This document shows positions 24,363 through 32,821 of a stretch of DNA of 45,212 nucleotides, piece after piece. Within the stretch, counting starts at the first letter, position 1. The number at the start of each line of letters is the position of its first letter. The stretch comes from Agathobacter sp. GTDB lineage: Bacteria; Bacillota; Clostridia; Lachnospirales; Lachnospiraceae. Location of the stretch: contig JAGAOC010000052.1 of the NCBI GenBank assembly GCA_017623935.1, positions 1 through 45,212 on the forward strand, read 5' to 3'. The notes beneath the pieces are model-generated. The model saw only the letters and a program-made list of their open reading frames with translations, did no database searches and was not told the DNA's origin. Both the position numbers and the translations under genes were made by a program.

Positions 24363-27300
24363 ATGCAGATAGAACAGGCAGGTTTTGTGGATTCTTCTAT
24401 TAAAAAGGAAAAAGGAATCTCACAATATATATCAGAGGGAATTAATAAAGACAACGGAATATTTCCAGGGAAGATCAATACCAAAGAGGGAAACGCCCAG
24501 ACACAGATCTCTCCGGCAGAAAGCAATGGGGATAAGACAGTAACTTATCACAAGCCAGGGAAGAATGAAGGCGAGACTGCCTTTGATGAACTGGAAGAAC
24601 AGGCACAGATGACTCCGGAGGAACGTAGAAATCAGATGGCAGTAGTGTCTAATACAACTGCACCGGAAGATTACCAGAAAATGTGGGAAGATGGCTATTC
24701 CATGGAAGATATGGATACCAGCACCATTATTACGGTTACAGATAAGATCCAGGCTGTACTGGCTAAGGCTGGGGTAGATATGTCCGTTTATCCGAATAAA
24801 TTATCAAAGGATCAGTTGGAGAAGATCTGTGGCAATAAAGCTGTGGCACAGCAGATCTATAGTGCCTGCGAGCAGTTAGACAGTGTTAACAAATTGTCTG
24901 ATGAGAGTATTGAATATATGATCCGAAATGAACTGCCTCCTACTTTTAGTAATATTTATTTTGCAGGATGCAGTATTGGAGAGACTTATGGAACATCCAC
25001 AGGAAGCAGAACCTATAATAGCAACGGTGGTTATGCCAGTGCAGTATATGCTGCTCATGGTGCAAAGACCGCAGCTAGTGCATATTCTAGAAATGTAGTC
25101 GGTTCTATTTCCGGTAATGTAGCAGGAAATCGAGGCGTAGTGGTTCAGAATGCGGAAGCAACTCAGTCAGAAGCAGCTCAGAAGGCTCAAACTACAACTA
25201 AGACAGAGACTCAGCCAAAAGAATTGTCCAGCCGTAAATCCCAATATTTACCGATCTCAGATGCTACATTTAATGTAATGAAGAGAAGTATGACCCGTAT
25301 TTTAAATGAAGCGGGCTTAGAGGCAACAGATGAGAACTTCCAGAGCTGTAAATGGCTTTTGGACAGACAGCTTCCGGTTACTCCGGAGAATATTCTCTAC
25401 CTTCAGGATCTTAAGGGGTATTCTTTAGATCAGCTCAGTGAAAAAGAAGTCGTAACTTCTATGTTACAGTCTGTATCAGAAGGAAAGAGTCCATTTGAAG
25501 CAATCATGTTAAAGGGCTACTCCATGATGGAGATTGCGGAAGACGCCGTAGAGACTGTTGCTCAGACTCAGGATGAAGATCTTGCATACTGTATTGATCA
25601 GGGCGAAGAGATTACAGTATCTAATTTGAAAAAAGCGGTAAATTACCGTATGCAGGGCGGAGAAGCAGTATCGATCCCAACAGGAAGAGAAGTAGCACTG
25701 ATCCGAGCAAGAAGACAGATTGAAGAAGTGCGTCTGGTAATGACAGCAGAAGCAAACTATTCTCTTTTGAAGAGAGGTTTTTCTATTGATACGAAGCCTA
25801 TTGAAGCATTGATCGAGCAGCTTAAGGCTCAGGAGAATGCATATTATAGAAGGATCTTTGAAAATCACGGTGTAGAAAATGCATCCTTAAAGGCAAATTA
25901 TCTGGCACAGACAGAGCAGATCTTCTCAGAGCTTCAGGATATGCCTGCTTATGTCTTGAACAAAGACATTGCAGGAGAGTCTATTACAGATGTCTATGAG
26001 AAAGGTGCTGTATTAAAAGATACGTTAGACAAAGCTAACGAAGATTATGAAACATTAAAGACCGTTCCAAGAGCAGAGTTGGGAGATTCTATTTTGAAGG
26101 CTTTCCAGAATGTGGATGATATTCTGCAGGATCTGAATCTGGAATGTAGCGAAGCGAACCAGCGAGCTGTGCGAATCTTGGCATATAACCAGATACCGAT
26201 CACAGAACAGAGTATTTTGGAGATGAAAGTAGCGGATCAGAAGATGCAGCAGGCATTTACGCATATGACTCCTTCTGTAACTTTGGAAATGATCCGACAG
26301 AACAGAAATCCATTGGATATGTCTATTGAAGAGTTAAATGCTTTGGCAGAAGAGATCCAGGATCAGAATTTAGGACAGGATGAGGAAAAATTCAGCCGTT
26401 ACCTTTGGAAATTGGAGCAGAATAAGCAGATTACTCAGGAAGAGAGAGAATCCTATATTGGTATTTACCGCTTGATCGCACAGGTAGAAAAGGGAGATCA
26501 TCAGGCAATTGGCGCATTGTTACAGCAGGGAGCTCCGGTAACCATGAGAAATCTTTTAACAGCTATTCGTAGCCAGAAAAAGACGGGAATGGATTACGAG
26601 ATTGGAGACGATTTCGGCGGAGTAAAAGAAAAAGCGTATAATAAGCCAATTGATCAGCAGATCGAGACGGCGTTTATTCAGAATACAGCCTCTCAGATCA
26701 AAGATATCATTACACCTGAAAAATTACAGGGTATGGATCAGGAACAGTTAATGAACATGACTCCAGAGCAATTGCAGGAGTATTTACAGGGACAGTCCAC
26801 AGAAGAAATGGCACAGTTAGAGCAACAGCAGAATGTGGAATATGCAAAAGAACAGTTGGATTACTATTCTAAGGCGGCTATCTGTTCCGATGATGTATAT
26901 GCAGTTTTAGATCATTATGACATGAAAAATAGCATGATGAATGTAATTTCAGTAGCAAGGATGATGGAAAATCCAAATGAAATGTTCCAGAAACTCTGGA
27001 AAGGCAATTCCACCCGTGAAAAACAGGCTACTGTTGCTGCTTTGAAAGAGCAGATCTTCCAGAGATTCGGCGAAGCTGTTAAAACACCGGAAGAAATGGC
27101 GGCAGCTCAGGAAGAATTAGCTGAGTTGGCTGAAGATGCTATGAAAGGCATGATCATAGAACAGCAGAATCCAACGTCTTTAGATGTGAGAGAAATGAAG
27201 CTTCTATGTAATCAGTTTCGGTTGTGTGTCAATCGTGCTAAAGAAGAAAGCTACATGGTTCCAGTGCAGATTGGAGATCAGGTAACAGGTGTTAATTTAA

Positions 27301-27677
27301 AGATTGTCCGGGGTAAGAGGGAGAAAGGTTTCGTAGAGATCATTTTCCATGGCGAGCAGACAGGTAAGGTTGCCGCTTCTTTTGAAACAAGAAGAGGTGG
27401 AATCAGCGGAATGATCGCCACTGACAAGGAAGAGACAAGAGCCTTCTTCCAGAATAATCTGGAATATTTAAAAGAACAGATCAAGTTCAGCCCAGACCAA
27501 GAGACAGATATCAGTGTTGCCATGATCACAGGCTTATCCCTGTCATATTATGAAGCGCATAATCTGCGTCATCATGATACAGAAGAAGTAAGCCCAGTTC
27601 AGACCAAGCAGCTTTACGGAATCGCAGAGAGTTTCTTAAAGACCGTTCATTCCATGACCTCAGGTTCTGTGGAATAG
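24363..27677 (+). CDS. Large probable flagellar protein (DUF6240-like, FliK-like C terminus)
   Basis: I do not recognise an enzymatic motif in this 1104-residue soluble protein. It has repeated helical segments with a theme such as LTPENLLYLQDLKG and ITEQSILEMKV, a Gln-rich stretch near 800-835 and no signal peptide. The C-terminal part (about 965-1045), with VNLKIVRGK, GFVEIIFHG and a run ending in a helix, resembles the hook-length control (FliK) C-terminal domain in pattern. It is driven by a sigma-28 promoter, so a late flagellar role is likely. Its 3' end overlaps the convergent amidase gene by 31 bp. Confidence 0.68.
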   Translation: MQIEQAGFVDSSIKKEKGISQYISEGINKDNGIFPGKINTKEGNAQTQISPAESNGDKTVTYHKPGKNEGETAFDELEEQAQMTPEERRNQMAVVSNTTAPEDYQKMWEDGYSMEDMDTSTIITVTDKIQAVLAKAGVDMSVYPNKLSKDQLEKICGNKAVAQQIYSACEQLDSVNKLSDESIEYMIRNELPPTFSNIYFAGCSIGETYGTSTGSRTYNSNGGYASAVYAAHGAKTAASAYSRNVVGSISGNVAGNRGVVVQNAEATQSEAAQKAQTTTKTETQPKELSSRKSQYLPISDATFNVMKRSMTRILNEAGLEATDENFQSCKWLLDRQLPVTPENILYLQDLKGYSLDQLSEKEVVTSMLQSVSEGKSPFEAIMLKGYSMMEIAEDAVETVAQTQDEDLAYCIDQGEEITVSNLKKAVNYRMQGGEAVSIPTGREVALIRARRQIEEVRLVMTAEANYSLLKRGFSIDTKPIEALIEQLKAQENAYYRRIFENHGVENASLKANYLAQTEQIFSELQDMPAYVLNKDIAGESITDVYEKGAVLKDTLDKANEDYETLKTVPRAELGDSILKAFQNVDDILQDLNLECSEANQRAVRILAYNQIPITEQSILEMKVADQKMQQAFTHMTPSVTLEMIRQNRNPLDMSIEELNALAEEIQDQNLGQDEEKFSRYLWKLEQNKQITQEERESYIGIYRLIAQVEKGDHQAIGALLQQGAPVTMRNLLTAIRSQKKTGMDYEIGDDFGGVKEKAYNKPIDQQIETAFIQNTASQIKDIITPEKLQGMDQEQLMNMTPEQLQEYLQGQSTEEMAQLEQQQNVEYAKEQLDYYSKAAICSDDVYAVLDHYDMKNSMMNVISVARMMENPNEMFQKLWKGNSTREKQATVAALKEQIFQRFGEAVKTPEEMAAAQEELAELAEDAMKGMIIEQQNPTSLDVREMKLLCNQFRLCVNRAKEESYMVPVQIGDQVTGVNLKIVRGKREKGFVEIIFHGEQTGKVAASFETRRGGISGMIATDKEETRAFFQNNLEYLKEQIKFSPDQETDISVAMITGLSLSYYEAHNLRHHDTEEVSPVQTKQLYGIAESFLKTVHSMTSGSVE

Positions 27678-28387
27678 ACAGTCTCCGTGGATAGAGAATT
27701 TTCTGTGGAAGGGACACTTTCTGTGGAAGAAAGATAACTTAATATGCCGGTGCACAGAGCATCAGAGATCTTATTCTGGTATTCGGCATCGCACAGAAGG
27801 GCAGCTTCTGAAGGATTGCTTAAAAACCCACACTCTACGATAACAGTAGGTGTGGGTGTATTTTTTATCAGATAATAGCTATCATTGGATTTAACACTTC
27901 GAGGAGAAGCCGGTTCTAAAGTATTATTTAATTCACTTTGTAGGATCTCTGCCAGATTTTGACCTTCACTAGATGTCATGTAATAAAAGACCTGAGGGCC
28001 AGCAACAGAGGAATCAGTAAAACTGTTTTGATGGATGCTTATAGTAAGCGCAGGAGAGACATCTTCAATCAGTGAAATGCGTTTTTTAAGATCATCCTGT
28101 TTAGAATCGGAAAGACTGTTGTCGTCACTTCGGGTTAAATAGACTTTAATGTCTTGTTCTTCTAGTTTTTCCTTTAATTGGAGAGAAATAGCAAGATTAA
28201 TGTCCTTTTCTAAGGCGCCTGAAGAACTTACCTTGCCGGGATCCCAGCCACCATGACCAGCATCAATGACTACGCAGATTGGATCGGACGCCTTTTGAGC
28301 AGAGACAATGGCAGCAGTTTTGCGAGCTAGAAAAAAGGACGTGATAAAAAGACAGATAATCATAAAAATTTCCATACGTTTGTGCAT
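27647..28387 (-). CDS. cwlD: N-acetylmuramoyl-L-alanine amidase, CwlD-like
   Basis: The enzyme cleaves the amide between muramic acid and the peptide stem; CwlD does this for the muramic lactam of the spore cortex. The 246-residue protein has an N-terminal membrane segment (about 7-24) and an Amidase_3 domain with zinc ligands His45 (DAGHGG), Glu60 and His119 (SIHQNS), plus catalytic Glu185 (IVECGF). The last 25 residues are STE-type hexapeptide repeats outside the domain. The ribosome binding site AGAGG lies inside a long hairpin. A vegetative amidase role is possible, since sporulation genes are not otherwise seen here. Confidence 0.85.
   Translation of the reverse strand: MHKRMEIFMIICLFITSFFLARKTAAIVSAQKASDPICVVIDAGHGGWDPGKVSSSGALEKDINLAISLQLKEKLEEQDIKVYLTRSDDNSLSDSKQDDLKKRISLIEDVSPALTISIHQNSFTDSSVAGPQVFYYMTSSEGQNLAEILQSELNNTLEPASPRSVKSNDSYYLIKNTPTPTVIVECGFLSNPSEAALLCDAEYQNKISDALCTGILSYLSSTESVPSTENSLSTETVYSTEPEVME
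27665..27736. repeat. 18-bp tandem repeat at overlapping 3' ends
   Basis: Four units with period 18 start at 27665, 27683, 27701 and 27719, each with a core like TTCTGTGGAA. On the minus strand they encode the hexapeptides STESVP, STENSL, STETVY and STEPEV at the end of the amidase. The first unit also forms the last codons and stop of the convergent 1104-residue protein gene. Confidence 0.85.
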
Positions 28388-28389
28388 GA

Positions 28390-28441
28390 AAAAACCTCTG
28401 AATCAACTTTATTCTGTAAAGTATATGATTCAGAGGTTTTT
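28390..28441 (-). terminator. Long hairpin between the GH18 and cwlD genes (terminator and/or RBS-masking structure)
   Basis: Perfect 16-bp arms (28390-28405 and 28426-28441) enclose a 20-nt loop. On the minus strand the 3' arm reads TGATTCAGAGGTTTTT, so it looks like a terminator of the GH18 gene. The same arm contains AGAGG, the only ribosome binding site for cwlD, 8 nt before its ATG. The structure could thus stop transcription or hide the translation start. Confidence 0.8.
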
Positions 28442-28470
28442 AAGATACCTACTTATTAATGTGGGAAAGT

Positions 28471-30189
28471 TTAATTAATGTATTTAATGATCGTATCCCA
28501 GATCTCGTTTGTCTCAAAACCAAGTTTCCAGTATGCAGCACCGGCAAGATGATTTTCGTCCATGACTTTTAATCGTTCTTCCATAGAAGTAGTATCTTCC
28601 AGCCAAACCTGGAATATGGAATCACCTTCTGTATATTCTGCGTAATACTGACCGCAGTCCGCCAACCATGTGGTTTCAGCTCCATGGTTGTTTACTTGTT
28701 TCCAAGCGGAAGACATTCCATAAGCTTTAGAAGATACATCATAGATCACATAGTCCTGAGCTTCTTCTTCGGATGGGGTAAGTTCCCAGATTCTTGTATA
28801 GAAAGGCATTCCCAGGATTATCTGATCTGCAGGAACTTCTTTTAAGGTGTTGGTAACAGCTTCTTTTACCCAGTTAAGAGAAGCAACGGAGCCAGCTTCT
28901 TCACAGCCAGCATAATGTTCATCATATCCCATGATGATCACGTAATCAGCAAATAATGCCTGCTCAGCTCTGTCATAGAACTGGGTGTAAGCACTCGGTA
29001 CATAGTTATCAACAGAAAGAACGATGCCATTGTTTGCACATTTTAAAGAAAGTTCTCTCACAAACTGGATATAGGAATCTCCAACTTTTTCTGCATTTAA
29101 GGATTCAAAATCCAGATTGATTCCATCCAGATTGTATTGAATAGCCGCAGAGATCAATTGATTTACCAGATTCTGTCGGGTGGAGGTATGGCTGAGAACA
29201 TAGGCAGTGTCTACTTCCTGGTTCTCCAGATTGTTAACCAGAGCCCATACTTCAACATTATGATTATGACAGTAATTTACATAAGAAGAATCGGCAAAGC
29301 TAACAAGATTTCCTTCATTATCATTCAGATAGAACCAAGTAGGAGAAAGAACATTGATTCCCTTGGAACTCTCTAAGATAGATGCTGCTTCCGTAGAGCC
29401 AACCTGAGAAAATACTTGGTGCCATGCAAGAGAGATCTCATAGTCTTTTTTAATATGAGTAAATTCTTCTTCGACATAATCACTTTCTACGGTAACATAG
29501 GAAGTCTTACCAAGACTCTTAGAAGTGATATATCCCAGCAATCCGTCCTGAGTCATAACTTTGGTCCATTTTTCATCTCTGGATAAGACAAAAACTTCAG
29601 AATTTTTTTCTACATCTGCAACGATAGGAGACTTGATTCCTCCCAATACACGTATCTCAGTATTCTTTTTCACAGTAGCGGTCTCATAATCCTGATAGAT
29701 ATTCGTGATCAAGATTCTGGAAGGAGATTCTTCGTAACTGTATAGGAAGTCAGAGTACATTTTAGCAAAATCAATGTTTACCCAGGCTGAATCAGAAGTG
29801 GCTTTTACGATCACGGAGTCAAAATTGACTGAATCCCGATTTACAAGATAGCTGCTACTATCTGCCTCAACAGTGATTAAATCTTTGGCAGTTGTATATA
29901 ATAAAATATTTTCATTGCTGTCCCAGTAGAAACGAGAATTTAATGAATCCTGCAAAAAGTGGAAATCTAAGTAGAGTTTACCATCAATGATCTTGGCATT
30001 GGACTCAGAGAGTTCCTGATTTAAGATGATGGCGGCTTGGTCTTCCTCCGTCACATTGTAATATTCAGAGAGATCCTGACGTTCTTTTCCGGGTGTGTAT
30101 TTCTCTATTAAAGCAGATACACCGATAAAAGCTATAATAACGAGTATTAAAGCAATAACAACAAGAACTGGAATAACTTTTTTCTTCAT
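28471..30189 (-). CDS. GH18 cell-wall hydrolase with SH3-like domain (SleL/YaaH-like)
   Basis: The 572-residue protein has one N-terminal membrane anchor (about 5-25), a copper-amine-oxidase-N-like or stalk domain (about 60-155), an SH3b-like domain (about 165-230) and a C-terminal GH18 barrel. The catalytic motif DGINLDFE gives Glu362 as acid. Family relatives are N-acetylglucosaminidases acting on peptidoglycan, often spore cortex. The ATG at 30189 is chosen because AGGGG lies 6 nt ahead; a GTG 15 nt upstream has none. It precedes cwlD on the same strand, separated by a hairpin, so the pair may serve spore germination or wall turnover. Confidence 0.87.
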   Translation of the reverse strand: MKKKVIPVLVVIALILVIIAFIGVSALIEKYTPGKERQDLSEYYNVTEEDQAAIILNQELSESNAKIIDGKLYLDFHFLQDSLNSRFYWDSNENILLYTTAKDLITVEADSSSYLVNRDSVNFDSVIVKATSDSAWVNIDFAKMYSDFLYSYEESPSRILITNIYQDYETATVKKNTEIRVLGGIKSPIVADVEKNSEVFVLSRDEKWTKVMTQDGLLGYITSKSLGKTSYVTVESDYVEEEFTHIKKDYEISLAWHQVFSQVGSTEAASILESSKGINVLSPTWFYLNDNEGNLVSFADSSYVNYCHNHNVEVWALVNNLENQEVDTAYVLSHTSTRQNLVNQLISAAIQYNLDGINLDFESLNAEKVGDSYIQFVRELSLKCANNGIVLSVDNYVPSAYTQFYDRAEQALFADYVIIMGYDEHYAGCEEAGSVASLNWVKEAVTNTLKEVPADQIILGMPFYTRIWELTPSEEEAQDYVIYDVSSKAYGMSSAWKQVNNHGAETTWLADCGQYYAEYTEGDSIFQVWLEDTTSMEERLKVMDENHLAGAAYWKLGFETNEIWDTIIKYIN

Positions 30190-30228
30190 AAGTACCCCTT
30201 TCACTTTTTCTAGATATAATTATAAGAA

Positions 30229-30257
30229 ATTATATCATTGTATGATACTACTTTCAA
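30229..30257 (-). promoter_or_regulatory. Promoter of the GH18 gene
   Basis: On the minus strand, TTGAAA (30257-30252) and TATAAT (30234-30229) are 17 bp apart. The start point would be near 30222, about 33 nt before the ATG. Confidence 0.72.
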
Positions 30258-30262
30258 ATAGA

Positions 30263-30294
30263 AAAAGACCGCTTTCCCATAAAAGCAGTCTTTT
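30263..30294 (-). terminator. Probable terminator of the kinase operon
   Basis: Arms of 13 bp with one mismatch (30263-30275 and 30282-30294) and a 6-nt loop end in TTTTT on the minus strand. It would stop transcripts coming from the kinase/P-loop genes before they reach the GH18 promoter. Confidence 0.65.
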
Positions 30295-30543
30295 CCATAG
30301 TCTTTTTTTCACGCAAGGATTAGAAAACATTGAACTCAACACGGTACTTGAGTTTTATTCCCATATGTATTTTTTTATAAATAGAAAAGTTTTCTTGATA
30401 CCTAAAACTAAATACAGTTCTCATATATTTAAATTGATGTGTTCCATAAGATCGTTCCAAGAAGTTATTTCACAAAACAATCTTATAAGATTATTTTACA
30501 GGATTACTTGTTTAAATTATCATCTCCTTCCTTGTCAAAAGGC
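30295..30543. other. AT-rich stretch without a gene
   Basis: I see no convincing gene here. It contains two small inverted repeats: AACTCAA/TTGAGTT at 30333-30354 and the 14-bp palindrome AATCTTATAAGATT at 30479-30492. It lies between the possible small reading frame of the kinase operon and that operon's terminator, so it may be 3' untranslated RNA. No riboswitch core was recognised. Confidence 0.5.
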
Positions 30544-30624
30544 TTATGTAAGCCAAACCAGAAAAATTTCATAGTCATACTGGCTAAACTCGATCAGTAT
30601 CTGATCATTTTTTGTTGTTGTCAT
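30544..30624 (-). CDS. Possible 26-residue small protein
   Basis: A short reading frame, starting MTTTKNDQILIEF and ending FLVWLT, has GAGG 8 nt before its ATG. It lies downstream of the P-loop gene on the same strand and before the operon terminator. A palindrome GATCAGATACTGATC is embedded in it. Nothing else supports it, so it may be chance. Confidence 0.3.
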   Translation of the reverse strand: MTTTKNDQILIEFSQYDYEIFLVWLT

Positions 30625-30685
30625 AAGCAAAACCTCGATTGATATTTGTGGTATCGTATGAACACTTGGCGAGATGATCTCGAGC

Positions 30686-31306
30686 CTAGTGAGAATACAT
30701 ACCCTTTGTGGTATAGTGTTTTCCTGCCAGTAGTCTTTCAAAAAAAGGCCAGTCTTCTGGAGTTAATCGAAACGGTTCCGGAAGGAAAGGGAAACAACGG
30801 ACGTCGGGAAAGAGTTTTTTAGGAAAAACTGCCAGATGTTCTTTTATCCCCTGATTTGCAAGAAAAATCACTTTTTCCTGATTTATCTTATTATGATCAG
30901 GCAGTTTTTTTTGAAACTCTCTGAAATTCTGCATTTGCCAGGGGGAAAGACTGCACATGATAAGACACAGATCACTGCGCCAAAAAGTTGAAATGGTGTT
31001 GGGATTCCAAGCACCCATATCCAGAATGAAATAAGAAAAGTGAAAACTGAAAATAGTCTCAAGATTTCTCATTGTAACAGAGGGGTACATGGCAATTCCA
31101 CAATAAGAAAATGGTTTTTGTTCCTTTTTGTTGGATAAACAGGCAATTTCATCTGTACCATTTAATTCAATATAGGCAACTTTTTCACCCAATTTATTAT
31201 TAATATAATTGGAAAGTGCCAGCGCGCAGGTAGTTGTTCCTATGTGGCGATTCGTTCCACAGATAGCAATTACAGTTGGTGACGTTTTTTTACTCTTTTG
31301 AAAAAT
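30686..31306 (-). CDS. P-loop-like domain protein with non-standard start (or -1 frameshift extension of the kinase)
   Basis: The frame carries a MinD/ParA-like domain starting VIAICGTNRHIGTTTCALAL, where the Walker A Lys is missing, followed by YIELNG, YFILDMGAW and DLCLIMCSLSP strands. It is a paralogue of the second domain of the kinase encoded just upstream. The first ATG (31192) would cut off the P-loop. Two explanations fit: an ATT start at 31306 with GGAAGG 8 nt ahead, or a -1 slip at the A7 run 31285-31291 of the kinase gene, which leads exactly into this frame. The coordinates use the ATT choice (206 residues). The role is unknown; signal transduction with the kinase is inferred. Confidence 0.6.
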   Translation of the reverse strand: MFQKSKKTSPTVIAICGTNRHIGTTTCALALSNYINNKLGEKVAYIELNGTDEIACLSNKKEQKPFSYCGIAMYPSVTMRNLETIFSFHFSYFILDMGAWNPNTISTFWRSDLCLIMCSLSPWQMQNFREFQKKLPDHNKINQEKVIFLANQGIKEHLAVFPKKLFPDVRCFPFLPEPFRLTPEDWPFFERLLAGKHYTTKGMYSH

Positions 31307-32622
31307 GATCGTTTCCTTCCTTTCTGATTAAGTAATTGCAGCGTAAAAGCAGTTTTCTCCGGTGTAACAAGAAAAGCGTCTTTATCCGGCGAAAAAAGAA
31401 TAGTAGGAGAACCGGATATTTTCGTAAAGAATCTAGCATTATCCCGAAAACCGGAGTTACATACCAATTGTAAAGGCACAGAATACGAAGTCAGAAGATT
31501 CCTCTGTTGGATTGCATTGTTTCTGTTCCAAAGTCCGCCGGGACAGACCAAAAGGATCAGATCACAGGAAGAAAGGCAAGGATGATTGGCGTCTTGGCCA
31601 AGATCCAAGACCTGGATAGAATCCTTGGGACAGGAAAATTCAATGCCAGGGCCGTATTTTGGAAAACCTTTAAAATTTTTGTAATAAATAGCACCGTCCG
31701 GCTGCATACCAGGCTTTATAAAGGGAAGCATAGTTCTTAGATGATCAGAAGGATTTTCTTCCCGATAATAAGCATCTATACCTAGAGAATTCATAGTAGA
31801 AACTAGTGAGATCGCAATGTGAGTAGTTCCACAACCGAAAGAAGCTCCAACAACTGCAATTTTTTTTACAAGATGAGATGGGTTATTGATCATAAATTCC
31901 TGTTGCAAAGCAATCCTAAGATCTTCTACCGTTTCAAAACGAAGTTTAGGATCCTCTGCGGTTGATTTTTGGAAAATTTGTTTGACATTCTGGGAAAGTG
32001 GTTCATTGACATACTGAGAAATGAATTCCATGATCTTGCCGATGCTGTAAACATCAGATGTGACAGAAAGCTGCCCGCCCTTAAAACATTCCGGTGCAGT
32101 AAAATCAAGATTCCCAAAATGAAGGAAGTTATTTCCGGAATTGGAAACATAAGAAGACGCCCCAAAATCGATTAATTTTATCTGAAATCCGCATACTATA
32201 ATGTGTTCGGGCTTAAGATCCTGATAAATAACAGGTGTACCCGGTCGAGTATGGAGATAGACAAAAATGTCACAGATCTGTCTGCAAAATGTATAAAACA
32301 GATTCCTGGAAATAAACTTTTGATGAAGCAGAAAAACTTCTAAAGATTCTCCCTGGATATATTCTTCCACCAGATAGAAATAATCATCATCCTCTTCGAT
32401 ATCGTAAATAATGGGAATTCCCGGATGACGCAAAGCCTTCAAAAGTTGTGCTTCGTAAACAATATTAAGACATGTGCTTGAAGTTTTGGGGATAACTTTT
32501 ATGGCACGATCTGCCTCTAAAGATATGTGTCTGGCTAAATATACCTGACTACTGGCTCCTTTTCCAAGGGGCTTGATGATCTGGTATTTTCCAGACAAAA
32601 TGAAATTGTGCGTAGTTACCAT
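31270..32622 (-). CDS. Serine/threonine protein kinase fused to a P-loop-like domain
   Basis: The 450-residue protein has an N-terminal Hanks-type kinase domain (about 12-240). It has the glycine loop GKGASSQ, Lys42 in RAIKVI, the catalytic loop YQDLKPEHI with Asp135, and IDFGAS with Asp152. The loop Asn that usually binds magnesium is His here, so activity may be low. Residues 252-430 form a MinD/ParA-like domain with GASFGCGTT instead of a lysine-bearing Walker A. No transmembrane helix or PASTA repeat is present, so it differs from PrkC. The ATG at 32622 is preferred: AAGGAG precedes it, while the earlier ATG lies almost at the predicted transcription start. Confidence 0.82.
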   Translation of the reverse strand: MVTTHNFILSGKYQIIKPLGKGASSQVYLARHISLEADRAIKVIPKTSSTCLNIVYEAQLLKALRHPGIPIIYDIEEDDDYFYLVEEYIQGESLEVFLLHQKFISRNLFYTFCRQICDIFVYLHTRPGTPVIYQDLKPEHIIVCGFQIKLIDFGASSYVSNSGNNFLHFGNLDFTAPECFKGGQLSVTSDVYSIGKIMEFISQYVNEPLSQNVKQIFQKSTAEDPKLRFETVEDLRIALQQEFMINNPSHLVKKIAVVGASFGCGTTHIAISLVSTMNSLGIDAYYREENPSDHLRTMLPFIKPGMQPDGAIYYKNFKGFPKYGPGIEFSCPKDSIQVLDLGQDANHPCLSSCDLILLVCPGGLWNRNNAIQQRNLLTSYSVPLQLVCNSGFRDNARFFTKISGSPTILFSPDKDAFLVTPEKTAFTLQLLNQKGRKRSFFKRVKKRHQL

Positions 32623-32658
32623 GTGCTCCTTGTAACCGCGACTCATCTTGTGAGAAAA

Positions 32659-32687
32659 TTTATAGCACAGAATTTTTAGGATTGCAA
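32659..32687 (-). promoter_or_regulatory. Promoter of the kinase operon
   Basis: On the minus strand, TTGCAA (32687-32682) and TATAAA (32664-32659) are 17 bp apart. The start point near 32652 lies only a few nt before the ATG at 32646, which supports the later ATG at 32622. Confidence 0.7.
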
Positions 32688-32821
32688 GAGGAAATTTGAA
32701 AATTTTTCAAATAAATTTTTTGGAGACGGCAAAGAGAAAGTCTAGAAAGTGGCTTTTTTGCTGGGAAAACATGGGTTTAGAAAGAATTAGATTTTTATAA
32801 ATTTTTAATGACTTGTCATAC

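Noticed and set aside
30295..30543. Possible riboswitch or structured RNA in the gap before the GH18 gene
   Set aside because: Only short inverted repeats are seen. No conserved core of a c-di-GMP or other riboswitch could be matched by eye.
30095..30574. 159-codon open frame on the plus strand
   Set aside because: It starts inside the GH18 gene, crosses that gene's promoter and the kinase terminator, and has the composition of AT-rich noncoding DNA.
30686..31192. P-loop protein starting at the ATG at 31192
   Set aside because: This start would remove the P-loop and first strand, which are clearly coding and paralogous to the kinase C-terminal domain, and no ribosome binding site is seen before it.
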